Below, in pieces: positions 43,643 through 53,493 of a stretch of 64,000 nucleotides of DNA (position 1 is the stretch's first letter; each line of letters starts with the position of its first letter). The notes beneath the pieces are model-generated. The model worked only from the letters and a program-made list of their open reading frames with translations. It had not been told where the DNA came from and searched no databases. The stretch comes from Fodinibius halophilus (GTDB lineage Bacteria; Bacteroidota; Rhodothermia; Balneolales; Balneolaceae). Position numbers and translations under genes: made by a program. Where the stretch lies: positions 26,506 through 90,505 of the forward strand of contig NZ_JAALLS010000009.1 of the NCBI RefSeq assembly GCF_011059105.1, read 5' to 3'.

Positions 43643-45349
43643 ATGATGGCAATCGCGAATAAACTCAATCTTATGACATCTCGAATTCTACTCTTCGCAA
43701 TATCTATATTTATTTTTTGTGCGTGTCAACCAGAACAGCACACCAAACACAATGCTCCCGATATTATTCCCGAACCTGCCTCACTGGAATTAAAGGACGG
43801 CACCTTTCAGCTTGACAAGCAGACAACAATCTATGCCAACAAGGCCAACCCTGCAGTTCTAAATGTGGTTACCCAGCTGAAAAATACCCTCGATTCGGCA
43901 ACGGGATATGATCTGGGCATTCAAAATACGGACGCAACTAAGGCTACAAATAGTATTACCTTTACTATTGATGAGGATACGGCTACATACGAAAGTAATG
44001 AAGCCTATCACCTGTCCGTTTCTGAAGAAGCAGTAGAATTAAGGGCTCCCAGTGCTACCGGCCTTTTTTACGGGATACAATCGCTCTTTCAACTTCTACC
44101 GCCGGAGATCTATCAATCGGATTATACTCTGGTGCCACAAAATACCGAGTGGAATATTCCTGCTGTCGAAATCCAAGATTATCCCCGTTTCGAATATCGT
44201 GGAATGCATCTGGATGTAGCTCGACACTTCTTCCCTGTTGAGTTTGTAAAGCGGTATATCGACCTGATGGCCATGCACAAGATGAATCGCTTTCACTGGC
44301 ACCTCACCGAGGATCAGGGCTGGCGCATAGAGATCAAACAGTATCCAAAACTAACTGAAATCGGAGCATGGCGCGATTCTACCCTGGTAGGACATTACAC
44401 CTCAAACACCTACGACACAACCACATATGGAGGCTACTATACTCAAGAAGAAGTTCGTGAGGTCGTAGCATATGCCCAAAAGAAACATATTACCGTGATT
44501 CCTGAAATTGAGATGCCCGGCCACGCCTCTGCTGCACTCGCTTCCTATCCACAATACGGATGTGTTGAAGGAAAAGATTATCAAGTAAAAACAACCTGGG
44601 GCATTTTTGAAGATATCTACTGTCCCCGTGAAGAAACCTTCACCTTTCTTAAAAACGTGTTGACTGAAGTTATGGAGCTCTTCCCAAGCAAATATATCCA
44701 TATCGGGGGCGATGAAGCACCCAAAAAGCAGTGGGAAGAAAGTGAATTTGCCCAACAAGTGATTGAGCGCGAAGAACTCGAAGATGAGCACGAACTGCAG
44801 AGCTATTTTATTACCCGTATCGAAAAGTTCTTAAATAAAAATGGGCGACAGATTATCGGCTGGGATGAAATCCTGGAAGGCGGCCTGGCCCCAAATGCTA
44901 CCGTCATGAGCTGGCGCGGCATAGAGGGCGGTATCAAATCTGCCAAACAGAAACATAATGTAATCATGACACCCACCAGCCATGTATACCTGGATTACTA
45001 CCAGGCAGATGAAGAAACAGAGCCACTGGCTATTGGTGGATTTATCAGCCTCGAAAAAATATACAATTTCGACCCGGTACCGGAAGAGTTAAATGCTGAA
45101 GAAGCACAATATATCCTGGGAGCGCAGGGTAATATCTGGTCCGAATATATGCACAGTGGTGACAAAGTGGAATATATGGCTTATCCCCGCGCTTCTGCCC
45201 TTTCAGAAGTAGTTTGGTCACCCCATAACAAACGAAACTGGACGGATTTCTGGCGACGCATGCAGGTCCACTTTGACCGCTTTGATGTCATGGGCGTTAA
45301 TGCCGCCAAACATTACGAAAATAAGATCCCGAAATTTCAAAGCAACTAA
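43643..45349 (+). CDS. GH20 beta-N-acetylhexosaminidase, lipoprotein
   Basis: A family-20 hexosaminidase of 568 residues, removing terminal GlcNAc or GalNAc. An N-terminal GH20b domain (about 40–165) precedes the catalytic barrel with YRGMHLDVARHFF, FHWHLTEDQGWRIEI, PEIEMPGHASAAL and the catalytic Asp–Glu pair in HIGGDEAPK; WGxE-type residues follow in QGNIWSEYMH. The signal ends FIFCAC, a lipobox, so the enzyme is lipid-anchored. ATG 43643, 43646 or 43673 could start it; the last gives the shortest normal signal peptide. It shares its upstream region and operator with the divergent symporter. Confidence 0.95.
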   Translation: MMAIANKLNLMTSRILLFAISIFIFCACQPEQHTKHNAPDIIPEPASLELKDGTFQLDKQTTIYANKANPAVLNVVTQLKNTLDSATGYDLGIQNTDATKATNSITFTIDEDTATYESNEAYHLSVSEEAVELRAPSATGLFYGIQSLFQLLPPEIYQSDYTLVPQNTEWNIPAVEIQDYPRFEYRGMHLDVARHFFPVEFVKRYIDLMAMHKMNRFHWHLTEDQGWRIEIKQYPKLTEIGAWRDSTLVGHYTSNTYDTTTYGGYYTQEEVREVVAYAQKKHITVIPEIEMPGHASAALASYPQYGCVEGKDYQVKTTWGIFEDIYCPREETFTFLKNVLTEVMELFPSKYIHIGGDEAPKKQWEESEFAQQVIEREELEDEHELQSYFITRIEKFLNKNGRQIIGWDEILEGGLAPNATVMSWRGIEGGIKSAKQKHNVIMTPTSHVYLDYYQADEETEPLAIGGFISLEKIYNFDPVPEELNAEEAQYILGAQGNIWSEYMHSGDKVEYMAYPRASALSEVVWSPHNKRNWTDFWRRMQVHFDRFDVMGVNAAKHYENKIPKFQSN

Positions 45350-45355
45350 TTGCAC

Positions 45356-45396
45356 AGTTATCCCGGATATCTAGCTAATGGGTATTCGGGATAACT
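45356..45396 (+). terminator. Terminator of the GH20 gene
   Basis: AGTTATCCCG and CGGGATAACT form a perfect 10-bp stem with a 21-base loop, followed by ATTTCTT, 6 bp after the stop codon. Confidence 0.7.
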
Positions 45397-45785
45397 ATTT
45401 CTTGGTACCGTATCGTGCTACATCCTGGATTGGAAAATACCTTTACTTTCTTACCCCGCAGAACATGTAATTTTCTATGAATAACGCTGCGTCCAGCTCG
45501 TGACCAAATACATCATATCATCCTGTTCGTCAGCAGACAGATCAGACTCTAATCATACTCTTCATAGCTTTTTCGATATCCCCCTCTTTCCACAGTAAGA
45601 GCAATGCCATCCTGTCCAAACAGTAGAGAAGAAGAATGTGCCAGAATAAATTCGTCTAGCGTCAAAAAAGAAGCCCTCATGCATTAACCCAATCGTTCCG
45701 GGGAGATTGCCGCGTCGTACCATAAAACTACGGTACTCCTCGCAATGACAGGCGTTGGTTTTAACACTTAAAAGCAGTGTCACTG

Positions 45786-45901
45786 CGCCGTGCCCCGTTT
45801 TACGGGGAGGGATTCCGGCGATTTTTCGGAAGACCGTGGCAGTCTCCCTTTTTAAGCTCGCGTAGTAGCTAAAAGGCAGGTAAAATTCCCCTCTTGGGGG
45901 G
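45786..45901 (-). repeat. About 117-bp repeat, inverted copy 2
   Basis: The reverse complement of 5893–6011, with only about three differences in the 67 bp nearest groESL-distal end (GTTTTACGGGGAGGGATTCC and flanks). It shows that the repeat family of the first 11 kb reaches other parts of the chromosome. Confidence 0.7.
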
Positions 45902-45909
45902 CAAATAAA

Positions 45910-45941
45910 AAAGCCTCACTCCCAACAGGGAGCGAGGCTTT
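45910..45941 (-). terminator. groEL: Terminator of groESL
   Basis: AAAGCCTCACTCCC and GGGAGCGAGGCTTT form a 14-bp stem with one mismatch and a four-base loop; on the minus strand it is followed by TTTATTTGC. It lies 40 bp beyond the groEL stop. Confidence 0.85.
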
Positions 45942-45981
45942 AATTCGTCTAACGAAAGACGGATAAGCGAGAACGGCTATT

Positions 45982-47667
45982 TTACATCATGCCGCCCATG
46001 CCGCCCATTCCTCCGGGCATTCCGCCTCCCATACCGCCGGGCATTCCGCCGCCAGCAGGGCCGCCGTCATCATCATCGCCATTTTCAGATGGCTTATCAG
46101 AGATGAGTGCTTCCGTTGTCAGCATTAAGCCGGCAACAGATGCAGCATTTTCAAGCGCGGTTCGAGTTACTTTCGTAGGATCAATTACGCCTGCTTCAAC
46201 GAGGTCTTCATACACTTCGGTACGAGCGTTGTATCCGAAGGAACCTTCGCCTTCAAGAACTTTCTGTACAACGATTGAACCTTCAGCACCAGCGTTGTTA
46301 GCGATGCATCGAAGTGGTGCTTCGAGTGCACGGCGTACAATATCGAATCCAACTTCCTGGTCAGGGTTTTCACCTTCGAGTTCGTCAAGAGCAGATTGAG
46401 CGCGCAGCAATGCAACACCACCACCAGCTACGATGCCTTCTTCGACGGCAGCGCGGGTAGCATGGAGTGCATCTTCAACACGAGCTTTCTTCTCTTTCAT
46501 TTCTACTTCAGAAGCAGCACCAATGTTCAATACTGCAACACCACCGCTTAGCTTAGCAAGACGCTCTTGCAGCTTCTCACGGTCATAGTCAGAAGTAGAA
46601 GATTCGATTTGACCTTTGATCTGGTTCACGCGGGCCGTGATATCATCATCTTCGCCCTGTCCACCAACAAGAGTAGTATCATCTTTGGTGATGTTTACGC
46701 GATCGGCAGTACCCAAGAAGTCAAGCGTAGCATTTTCAAGCTTGTATCCACGCTCTTCTGAGATAACAGTACCGTCAGTAAGAATAGCAATGTCTTCCAA
46801 CATCTGCTTACGACGATCACCGAATCCAGGCGCCTTAACAGCAGCTATCTTCAGCGAACCGCGCAGCTTGTTAACAACCAATGTAGCCAGTGCTTCGCCT
46901 TCAATATCTTCAGCGATGATAAGCAGCGGCTTACCGGTTTGAATAACTTTTTCAAGAATTGGCAGCAGATCTTTCATGTTAGAGATCTTGCTGTCAAAGA
47001 TCAGGATATATGGCTCTTCCATCTCAGCGACCATATTCTCAGAATCGGTCACAAAGTAAGGAGAGAGATATCCGCGGTCGAACTGCATACCTTCAACAGT
47101 TTCGAGGTATGTTTCGGTACCTTTGGCTTCTTCAACAGTAATAACACCGTCTTGGCCAACCTTTTCCATTGCATCAGCAATATTCTGGCCAATTTCGTCA
47201 TCGCCATTAGCAGAAATAGTACCAATCTGCTTAATGCTATCCAAGCTGTCTCCAACCGGGTTACTCATTTGACGAAGCTCTGTAACGATGGCTTTAACAG
47301 CTGTATCAATGCCTCGCTTCAGTTCCATTGGGTTCGCTCCGGCAGTAACGTTCTTTAAGCCGGTTTGAATAATAGACTGAGCAAGAACAGTAGCTGTTGT
47401 AGTTCCGTCACCAGCATTGTCGCTAGTTTTAGAAGCTACTTCTTTTACCATCTGAGCGCCCATATTTTCGCGCTTGTTGGACAGCTCAATCTCTTTCGCT
47501 ACCGTAACACCATCTTTCGTAACTGTTGGTGCTCCAAATGATTTTTCAATTACTACGTTTCGTCCACGCGGTCCCAAAGTGACTTTGACAGCATTTGCTA
47601 GCTTGTCAACGCCTTGCTTGAGAGCATCGCGCGCTTCCATATCATAATGAACTAGTTTTGCAGACAT
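45982..47667 (-). CDS. groEL: Chaperonin GroEL
   Basis: The 60-kDa chaperonin subunit, 561 residues, with all expected landmarks: [17 protein letters not shown], the ATP site [15 protein letters not shown] near residue 87, the apical domain with [13 protein letters not shown], and [16 protein letters not shown]. The C-terminal tail is a Gly/Met-rich repeat ([20 protein letters not shown]) somewhat longer than in E. coli. It is the second gene of the groESL operon, 55 bp after groES, and ends at a strong terminator. It is the only GroEL in the window. Confidence 0.98.
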   Translation of the reverse strand: MSAKLVHYDMEARDALKQGVDKLANAVKVTLGPRGRNVVIEKSFGAPTVTKDGVTVAKEIELSNKRENMGAQMVKEVASKTSDNAGDGTTTATVLAQSIIQTGLKNVTAGANPMELKRGIDTAVKAIVTELRQMSNPVGDSLDSIKQIGTISANGDDEIGQNIADAMEKVGQDGVITVEEAKGTETYLETVEGMQFDRGYLSPYFVTDSENMVAEMEEPYILIFDSKISNMKDLLPILEKVIQTGKPLLIIAEDIEGEALATLVVNKLRGSLKIAAVKAPGFGDRRKQMLEDIAILTDGTVISEERGYKLENATLDFLGTADRVNITKDDTTLVGGQGEDDDITARVNQIKGQIESSTSDYDREKLQERLAKLSGGVAVLNIGAASEVEMKEKKARVEDALHATRAAVEEGIVAGGGVALLRAQSALDELEGENPDQEVGFDIVRRALEAPLRCIANNAGAEGSIVVQKVLEGEGSFGYNARTEVYEDLVEAGVIDPTKVTRTALENAASVAGLMLTTEALISDKPSENGDDDDGGPAGGGMPGGMGGGMPGGMGGMGGMM

Positions 47668-47722
47668 AGTTCCTCTTATTAATTTTTTGAGTTTATATTT
47701 AAAAAATGCTTAATAGAATTGC

Positions 47723-48016
47723 TTAGGAAACGATTCCAAGAATGTCAGTTTCACGCATAATCAGGTACTCTTCACCTTCGAGCGTAACTTCAGTGCCTGA
47801 ATACTTTCCATAGAGTACTTTGTCTCCTTCAGCAACTGACATATCAATCTTAGTTCCGTTTTCTACTTTGCCGGGTCCTGCAGCAACAACAGTTCCTTCC
47901 TGTGGCTTTTCTTTAGCCGAATCAGGAATGATAATGCCGGATTCTGTCTTCTCGTCCGCAGGTTCTGGCTGAACCAAAACGCGATCGCTTAACGGTTTGA
48001 TTTTAGATTTAGCCAT
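47723..48016 (-). CDS. groES: Co-chaperonin GroES
   Basis: The 10-kDa lid of the chaperonin, 97 residues: [27 protein letters not shown] with the mobile loop and the closing [15 protein letters not shown]. It is the first gene of groESL. The 261-bp gap upstream to rsmA has no CIRCE inverted repeat, so HrcA control is not evident; regulation could be by an alternative sigma factor. Confidence 0.98.
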   Translation of the reverse strand: MAKSKIKPLSDRVLVQPEPADEKTESGIIIPDSAKEKPQEGTVVAAGPGKVENGTKIDMSVAEGDKVLYGKYSGTEVTLEGEEYLIMRETDILGIVS

Positions 48017-48277
48017 AAGTAATGACTCCTAGTTTAAGTTATTGGTTGACGTTTGAAATTCTTTATCTGCAGCAGTAACTGCTGGAAATACTGTAAAAAA
48101 ATCTTGCAATGAGATCATATCCCATTTCAACAGGATAATAGGTGAGCAAGTACCATACCAAACTTTTCAGGCACGACACAAAGAACTTCAAAAAAAGGCT
48201 ATACAGTCTTAAAACAGGATATTATCAACGATTTTTTTTAAAGCCGTGAGATTGGCCTTTTATGACTAGTCGAAATT

Positions 48278-49054
48278 TCAGGTCAAAATGCCATCTTCTA
48301 CAAATTGTGCTGTCAACTTTTCATACAATGGAGGTTCCCAGGCTTCAGCTCGTTTATCAAAATCGAAGCCTTCGGGCAGTTTATCTTTACTAACGATAGG
48401 CTTTAAAGCATTACTCAATTTTTTGCGGCGTTGATTAAAAGCTGTTCTGACTACCGTCTTTAAATTCGTATCCGTGCAGTTCATCGCTCCCTTATCAAAA
48501 GTTAGCTTCATGATGGCACTTTCAACGTTGGGCTGTGGACTAAAGCAGTGCCGTGATACGGGAAACAAGATCTCCGGCGTTGCCATCAACTGCGTTTGCA
48601 CACTCAAGATACCGTAAGATTTTGTTCGGATATCAGCGACAATACGTTCGGCCACCTCTTTCTGCATCATAAGTAATGCCGTTGACAATACCTCTCGATT
48701 CTCTAACAGAGAAAATAAAATCTGACTGGTTATATAATATGGTAAATTCCCAACCACATGCGTTTTCTCCTTTCCTATTGATAATTCATTCCAATCAACA
48801 TCCAATACATTACCATGGCGGATTTCGAGATTATCAAACTTCTGCTCAAGCACTTCAATAGCCCGCTGATCCAACTCAACAGCTACCACATCTTTATATT
48901 CTCTGACTAATGCTTCAGTCAGAGCACCCGTTCCGGGCCCAATCTCGATAACACGATCCTCTTCACGGGCCGGAATAGCATCCGCAATTTTTTCAATAAT
49001 ATTGTCATCGGTAAGAAAGTGTTGCCCTAAACTCTTTTTTGGCTTTATACTCAT
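48278..49054 (-). CDS. rsmA: 16S rRNA dimethyladenosine transferase RsmA
   Basis: KsgA/RsmA, which dimethylates two adjacent adenines in the 3' terminal hairpin of 16S rRNA. It has 258 residues, starting KKSLGQHFLTDDNII, with the SAM-binding IEIGPGTGALTEAL, the catalytic NLPYYITSQIL, and the C-terminal SPQPNVESAIM and AFNQRRKKLSNAL segments. It reads away from the divergent alanine dehydrogenase gene and upstream of groES on the same strand, with a gap too long for certain co-transcription. Confidence 0.96.
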   Translation of the reverse strand: MSIKPKKSLGQHFLTDDNIIEKIADAIPAREEDRVIEIGPGTGALTEALVREYKDVVAVELDQRAIEVLEQKFDNLEIRHGNVLDVDWNELSIGKEKTHVVGNLPYYITSQILFSLLENREVLSTALLMMQKEVAERIVADIRTKSYGILSVQTQLMATPEILFPVSRHCFSPQPNVESAIMKLTFDKGAMNCTDTNLKTVVRTAFNQRRKKLSNALKPIVSKDKLPEGFDFDKRAEAWEPPLYEKLTAQFVEDGILT

Positions 49055-49220
49055 TTTATAATCGATATTAACCTACAGCACTACTTTGGCAGGGGTCATA
49101 AAATTTCTAACGAACCTTCAGGTCGGCTGTACAGATCTTTTATATGTTCTATTGAATTTTTTGCTAAGTGGTAGTTTGTAAAGTAAATTATCCTAAATAA
49201 AGATTAGAAATAATTACTCT

Positions 49221-50435
49221 ATGGATATTAACCCACTTGATACGGAAAAAATTGGTATTCAGACGCTGGAAAAGCAGCTGATGAAATCCGAATCAGAAAT
49301 CTCTTTAAAGATAGGGTTACCGAGGGAAGTCTCCAATGATGAACGACGAATGTGTTTAACCCCCGGTGGCGCTTCCGTATTAACTTCTAACGGCCACGAA
49401 GTTTATATAGAACAAGATGCCGGATCAGATGCCAACTTTACGGATCAGGAATATGCCGATGCAGGTGCCGAAATAGCTTTCAGTATCGATGAGGTGTATA
49501 AAAAGTCTGAGTTAATCGTTAAGGTTGCCCCTCCTTCAGAATCAGAACTGGAACTGCTCGAACAAGACCATATCTTACTCTCAGCCCTGCATTTGGGCAA
49601 CACTACCGAGGAGTTTATTGATACTCTTATCAACAAAAACATTTCGGCTATCGGCTTTGAGTTCATCAAAGGAGACGACAAAGAGTTCCCTATTGTGCGT
49701 ATGATGCACGAAATTACAGGATCTATGTCGGTGCAGATCGGGGCTCACTACCTCGAAAAAGCGGATGGTGGACAAGGTATCATGCTGGGCGGCATCTCCG
49801 GTATTCCGCCTGCTACCGTCGTTATTCTGGGAGCAGGTATTACTGCCGAATATGCTGCACGAACAGCACTCGGTTATGGTGCACAGGTTTTTGTAATGGA
49901 TAACGACCTGGCCCGGCTTCGTCATCTCGAAAATGCGCTGGATCGACGTATTATTACGGCTACGGCCAATTACCAGTATATCTCTTCGGCCCTTCAATAT
50001 GCCGATGTCGTAATCGGGGCTGCAATGTTCGAGGGCAAGCGCTCGCCCTGCCTGGTTACCGAACCGATGGTTACCAGCATGAAGCCCGGCAGTGTTATTG
50101 TGGATACCGTGATTGACCAAGGCGGTTGTATTGCAACCAGCAAGGCCACAACACACTCGAAACCTACCTTCATGAAACATGATGTTATTCACTATTGTGT
50201 GCCCAACATCCCTTCTAATGTAGCACGTACGGCTACTTATGCCCTTAATAATGTCATTGTTCCGTACCTGCTGGCTATTGGCGATGCCGGCGGCATACGC
50301 GAATGTCTTTGGACCAATACCGCCCTGCGTAACGGTACCTACGTTTACAAAAAGCACTTGACTAAAAAATCGCTGTCCCAAATATTTGATATGCCTTATC
50401 GGGAAATTGAGATGCTCATTGCAAGCCAAATTTAA
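49221..50435 (+). CDS. ald: Alanine dehydrogenase
   Basis: A 404-residue NAD-dependent alanine dehydrogenase of the AlaDH/PNT family, interconverting alanine and pyruvate plus ammonia. The N-terminal substrate domain has LPREVSNDERRMCLTPGG and SALHLGN; the nucleotide domain has VVILGAGITAEYAARTALGYG with an acidic residue at the end of the next strand; and HYCVPNIPSNVARTATYAL is the family signature. It has about 28 extra residues ahead of the usual start, beginning at the ATG at 49221; the internal ATG at codon 21 is an alternative. It is followed after 18 bp by a small membrane protein gene. Confidence 0.93.
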   Translation: MDINPLDTEKIGIQTLEKQLMKSESEISLKIGLPREVSNDERRMCLTPGGASVLTSNGHEVYIEQDAGSDANFTDQEYADAGAEIAFSIDEVYKKSELIVKVAPPSESELELLEQDHILLSALHLGNTTEEFIDTLINKNISAIGFEFIKGDDKEFPIVRMMHEITGSMSVQIGAHYLEKADGGQGIMLGGISGIPPATVVILGAGITAEYAARTALGYGAQVFVMDNDLARLRHLENALDRRIITATANYQYISSALQYADVVIGAAMFEGKRSPCLVTEPMVTSMKPGSVIVDTVIDQGGCIATSKATTHSKPTFMKHDVIHYCVPNIPSNVARTATYALNNVIVPYLLAIGDAGGIRECLWTNTALRNGTYVYKKHLTKKSLSQIFDMPYREIEMLIASQI

Positions 50436-50453
50436 TGTTACTGTACTTATAGG

Positions 50454-50846
50454 ATGAGAAAACCAGTTCAAATTATCTTGGGCGTCCTTACTTTTTTGCC
50501 ATTTATAATAATTCTGGCCGCCATCGGTTTTGGCGTTTATAAGGCTCTTGATATTTTCCTGTCTCCCGAAGGCGTGAATCCCTTCCTGCTTTTTGCATAT
50601 TTTGGCTATGCGATCCAGTTTCTTCTTTTCTACTCCCTTTTTTATTTAGCGCTCGGGATCTATTATCTCATTCATATCATTCGAAATCCTCTTTTTGATA
50701 CCGAAAAGAAGGGACTTTGGATTGTGGTTATCATTGCCTTAAACGGCCTCGCTATGCCGGCTTATTGGTATATGCACATTTGGAATACCACTCCAGTGAG
50801 TAACTCCAATTATTATACCCGTTATGAATCAGGAACTGAGTCCTAA
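50454..50846 (+). CDS. Small three-helix membrane protein, unknown
   Basis: A 130-residue protein with three strong hydrophobic segments (about 7–28, 40–73 and 87–108) and a Tyr-rich C-terminus. I do not recognise it. It starts 18 bp after ald and overlaps the next gene by 23 bp, so the three are probably one transcript. Confidence 0.7.
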   Translation: MRKPVQIILGVLTFLPFIIILAAIGFGVYKALDIFLSPEGVNPFLLFAYFGYAIQFLLFYSLFYLALGIYYLIHIIRNPLFDTEKKGLWIVVIIALNGLAMPAYWYMHIWNTTPVSNSNYYTRYESGTES

Positions 50847-51192
50847 AAACTTTAAGCGTATCAGCATAATAAATTGGGTGCTGACGGTACCTTTTTTCAT
50901 TTTGCTTTCTTGGCCCTACCTGTACCTGGCAGATCTTGCTGAGATCGAAAGATCAATGGCTTATATCGGTTGCTTGTTCTTTTCCATTCCCTTTATGATT
51001 ACCATTATTCACGGGCACGTCACAATGGCGTTGGGCGAAGCACACCGGCACCATTATTACGACTGGCTGGATGAATACCCCCTCACTTTTGGATTGCTCT
51101 ATCATCCGATGCTGATACGAACCCGGTTCAGGCTGATCCTTTTGGTCGTCAGCATATTACTATTTGTTGCAGGCCTTGTTTTACAATTTTAA
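50824..51192 (+). CDS. Small membrane protein, unknown
   Basis: A 122-residue protein with three or four hydrophobic segments (about 13–35, 45–62 and 98–120) and a His-rich loop, ALGEAHRHHYYDWLDEYP, which could bind metal. I do not recognise the family. Its ATG lies inside the end of the previous gene, and it is followed 7 bp later by a terminator hairpin. Confidence 0.7.
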   Translation: MNQELSPKNFKRISIINWVLTVPFFILLSWPYLYLADLAEIERSMAYIGCLFFSIPFMITIIHGHVTMALGEAHRHHYYDWLDEYPLTFGLLYHPMLIRTRFRLILLVVSILLFVAGLVLQF

Positions 51193-51198
51193 ATAGAA

Positions 51199-51225
51199 AA
51201 GGGATGCGAAAGAATCGCATCCCTT
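51199..51225. terminator. Bidirectional terminator hairpin
   Basis: AAGGGATGCG and CGCATCCCTT form a perfect 10-bp stem with a seven-base loop between the convergent membrane-protein and acsA genes. The T-rich flank is on the minus-strand side (TTTTCTATTT). Confidence 0.75.
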
Positions 51226-51253
51226 GCAACTAAACGAAGTTATTGTCCGGCCC

Positions 51254-53152
51254 TTAGTATGCCGTTCCCTCCTTTATCTCATCAACTACTGATGGATCAA
51301 GTAATGTAGAGGTATCTCCCATATCGTCCGTCTCACCGGCAGCTACTTTGCGTAAAATACGGCGCATAATCTTTCCCGAACGTGTTTTGGGCAATCCTTC
51401 TACAATTTGAATTTTATCAGGTTTAGCGATTGGGCTAATTACTTTTGAGACGAGTTTATCAATTTCGCCTTTAAAAGATTCAGGATCTGTGATCTCTTCA
51501 TCACATGTCATAAAGGCAAAAACTGCTTCTCCTTTTACATCATGCGGATACCCTACAATAGCGGCCTCTACCACTTTAGGGTGCTCATCAATAGCGTTTT
51601 CAATTTCAGCCGTTCCTAATCGGTGACCGGAAACATTCAGTACGTCATCCACCCGGCCGGTAATGCGATAATATCCATCCTCATCGCGACGGCAGCCGTC
51701 ACCAGTAAAGTAATAGCCGGGATAATCTTCAAAATAGGTTTCCATATAGCGCTCCTGGTTACCCCAGATGCCGCGCGTCATACCCGGCCAAGGATGCTTG
51801 ATCACCAGGTTCCCCTGCACGCCATCTCCTTCGATCTCCTTCCCGTTTTTATCCATCAGGGCCGGCTGTATGCCCGGCAACGGCAGTGTAGCAAAACCGG
51901 GTTTTGTAGGCGTTACTCCAGCCAGCGGCGAAATCATGATGCCCCCGGTTTCTGTTTGCCACCAGGTATCAACAATGGGACATTGCCCATTTCCTATATG
52001 ATCGTGATACCAGTGCCAGGCTTCTTCGTTAATAGGCTCTCCTACGGTACCAAGCACCTTTAATGAGCTAAGATCATATTTATTAACATACTCAATATCC
52101 TCTTTCATCAACGCCCGGATAGCAGTAGGCGAAGTGTAAAAGTGGGTTACGTTGTACTTATCACACACCTCCCACAAACGTCCCGGATCGGGATAAGTGG
52201 GCGTACCTTCAAAAATAATACCTGATGCTCCGTTTAGCAGCGGGCCGTACAAAATATAGGAGTGCCCGGTAATCCAGCCCGCATCAGCCGTACACCAATA
52301 CACGTCTTCCTCCTCAACCTGGAACACATTGCGGAAGGTATAGCTGGTATACACCATGTATCCGCCACACGTATGGACCTGCCCCTTGGGCTTGCCGGTA
52401 GAGCCGGAAGTGTAGAGGATAAACAATGGATCTTCAGCATCCATCTCTACCGCTTCATGGTCTTTGGAAGCATTTCGAATTAACAGGTGCCACCATTCAT
52501 CGCGCCCTTCAACCCAGTCGATATCACGATTGGTACGCTGACACACAATAACCTTGTCAACAGTAGGGCAATCTTCAAGTGCTTCATCAGAAATATCTTT
52601 CAACGGCACATGCTTTTCTCCGCGCCGAAGTCCATCATTGGTAATCAACATCTTGGCATCGCAATCCTGGATACGTTCCGCCAGCGATTGTGCCGAAAAT
52701 CCTGCAAACACAATAGAGTGCACCGCCCCAATTCGAGCACATGCCAAAGCAGCAATCATCAGCTCGGGTGTCATCGCCATATAAATTGCAACCCGGTCAC
52801 CTTTTTCAATTCCTTTTGATTCCAGCACATTTGCGAAACGACATACATCCTCGTGTAGTTGGCGATAAGTGATTGTCCGCCGGAAAGAGTCAGGATGATT
52901 GGGTTCAAAAATAAATGCTGTTTTATTACCGATCGTGTTGAGATGTCGATCAAGGCAATTTTCAGTAATATTTAGCTTTCCGCCTTCAAACCATTTTACA
53001 TCTCCGTCTTCAAAGCTACCGCTAAAGGTTTCATCCCAACTTTCTCGCCAATAGAATGTACCGGCCTCGTGCTCCCAAAATTTTTCGGGTTTATTAACAC
53101 TATTTCCATAGACTTCTTTGTACTCTTCAAATGAATCAATATTTAGCCACAT
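51254..53152 (-). CDS. acsA: Acetyl-CoA synthetase
   Basis: Acetate–CoA ligase of 632 residues, activating acetate through acetyl-AMP. The adenylation core is clear: FILYTSGSTGKPKGQVHTCG, VDTWWQTETGGIMISPLAG, YFTGDGCRRDEDGYYRITGR and VDDVLNVSGHRLGTAEIE. The C-terminal PKTRSGKIMRRILRK holds the Lys that is typically acetylated to switch the enzyme off. It is a single gene, convergent with the membrane-protein operon and divergent from lhr, with 341 bp upstream. Confidence 0.97.
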   Translation of the reverse strand: MWLNIDSFEEYKEVYGNSVNKPEKFWEHEAGTFYWRESWDETFSGSFEDGDVKWFEGGKLNITENCLDRHLNTIGNKTAFIFEPNHPDSFRRTITYRQLHEDVCRFANVLESKGIEKGDRVAIYMAMTPELMIAALACARIGAVHSIVFAGFSAQSLAERIQDCDAKMLITNDGLRRGEKHVPLKDISDEALEDCPTVDKVIVCQRTNRDIDWVEGRDEWWHLLIRNASKDHEAVEMDAEDPLFILYTSGSTGKPKGQVHTCGGYMVYTSYTFRNVFQVEEEDVYWCTADAGWITGHSYILYGPLLNGASGIIFEGTPTYPDPGRLWEVCDKYNVTHFYTSPTAIRALMKEDIEYVNKYDLSSLKVLGTVGEPINEEAWHWYHDHIGNGQCPIVDTWWQTETGGIMISPLAGVTPTKPGFATLPLPGIQPALMDKNGKEIEGDGVQGNLVIKHPWPGMTRGIWGNQERYMETYFEDYPGYYFTGDGCRRDEDGYYRITGRVDDVLNVSGHRLGTAEIENAIDEHPKVVEAAIVGYPHDVKGEAVFAFMTCDEEITDPESFKGEIDKLVSKVISPIAKPDKIQIVEGLPKTRSGKIMRRILRKVAAGETDDMGDTSTLLDPSVVDEIKEGTAY

Positions 53153-53493
53153 AATAATTGAGTTTGAGTTGGGAGTATTTGTTCGTTGACAATCTCATAT
53201 TAAATAATTTATACAGATAATCAAGCCGACAGAAGAAACCAATTGTTTTAACCCCTGTATCCATAAATTTTTTACCTGTTTTGCAATAAACAAGATTTCA
53301 ACTTCAATGAAAAGTAGCCGGATGTATAAAATTGTGAAATGGGATCTTCCATCTGTGGAAGCCCTTCCAAAATCAGAGCAGTATCAGCTACTTTCTGTTT
53401 TAAAGCCGGTTAATAACAAATTATATATGGTTAAATGACGTTAACACACTTTATCATCAGAACTTTGCAACCTTAGGTACCAAAAAGAATAAA
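53153..53493. other. Divergent gap between acsA and lhr
   Basis: I see no repeat or RNA gene. A 38-codon frame on the plus strand (ATG 53322 to TGA 53438, beginning MYKIVKWDLP) is open but has no ribosome site, and I do not call it. Confidence 0.45.

Larger units (their letters stand above)
45350..45981. other. Gap with two terminators and an inverted dispersed repeat
   Basis: Between the convergent GH20 and groEL genes. It contains the GH20 terminator (45356–45396), the inverted copy of the 5893–6011 repeat (45786–45901) and the groEL terminator (45910–45941). No gene is supported. Confidence 0.6.

Noticed and set aside
47725-47738. A near-perfect LacI-type palindrome (AGGAAACGATTCCA) at the end of groES.
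   Set aside because: It lies within the codons for the conserved C-terminus DILGIVS and its stop, is 3' of the gene, and has no promoter context, so the match is coincidental.
48017-48277. A CIRCE element upstream of groESL.
   Set aside because: No TTAGCACTC/GAGTGCTAA inverted repeat is present in the gap.
49581-50471. A 296-codon frame opposite alanine dehydrogenase.
   Set aside because: It is an antisense shadow of a clearly conserved gene, rich in Cys/His/Asn from reversed codons, without any recognisable domain.
53322-53438. A 38-codon small protein upstream of lhr (starts MYKIVKWDLP).
   Set aside because: It is open and plausible in composition, but it has no ribosome site and no second copy or neighbour to support it.
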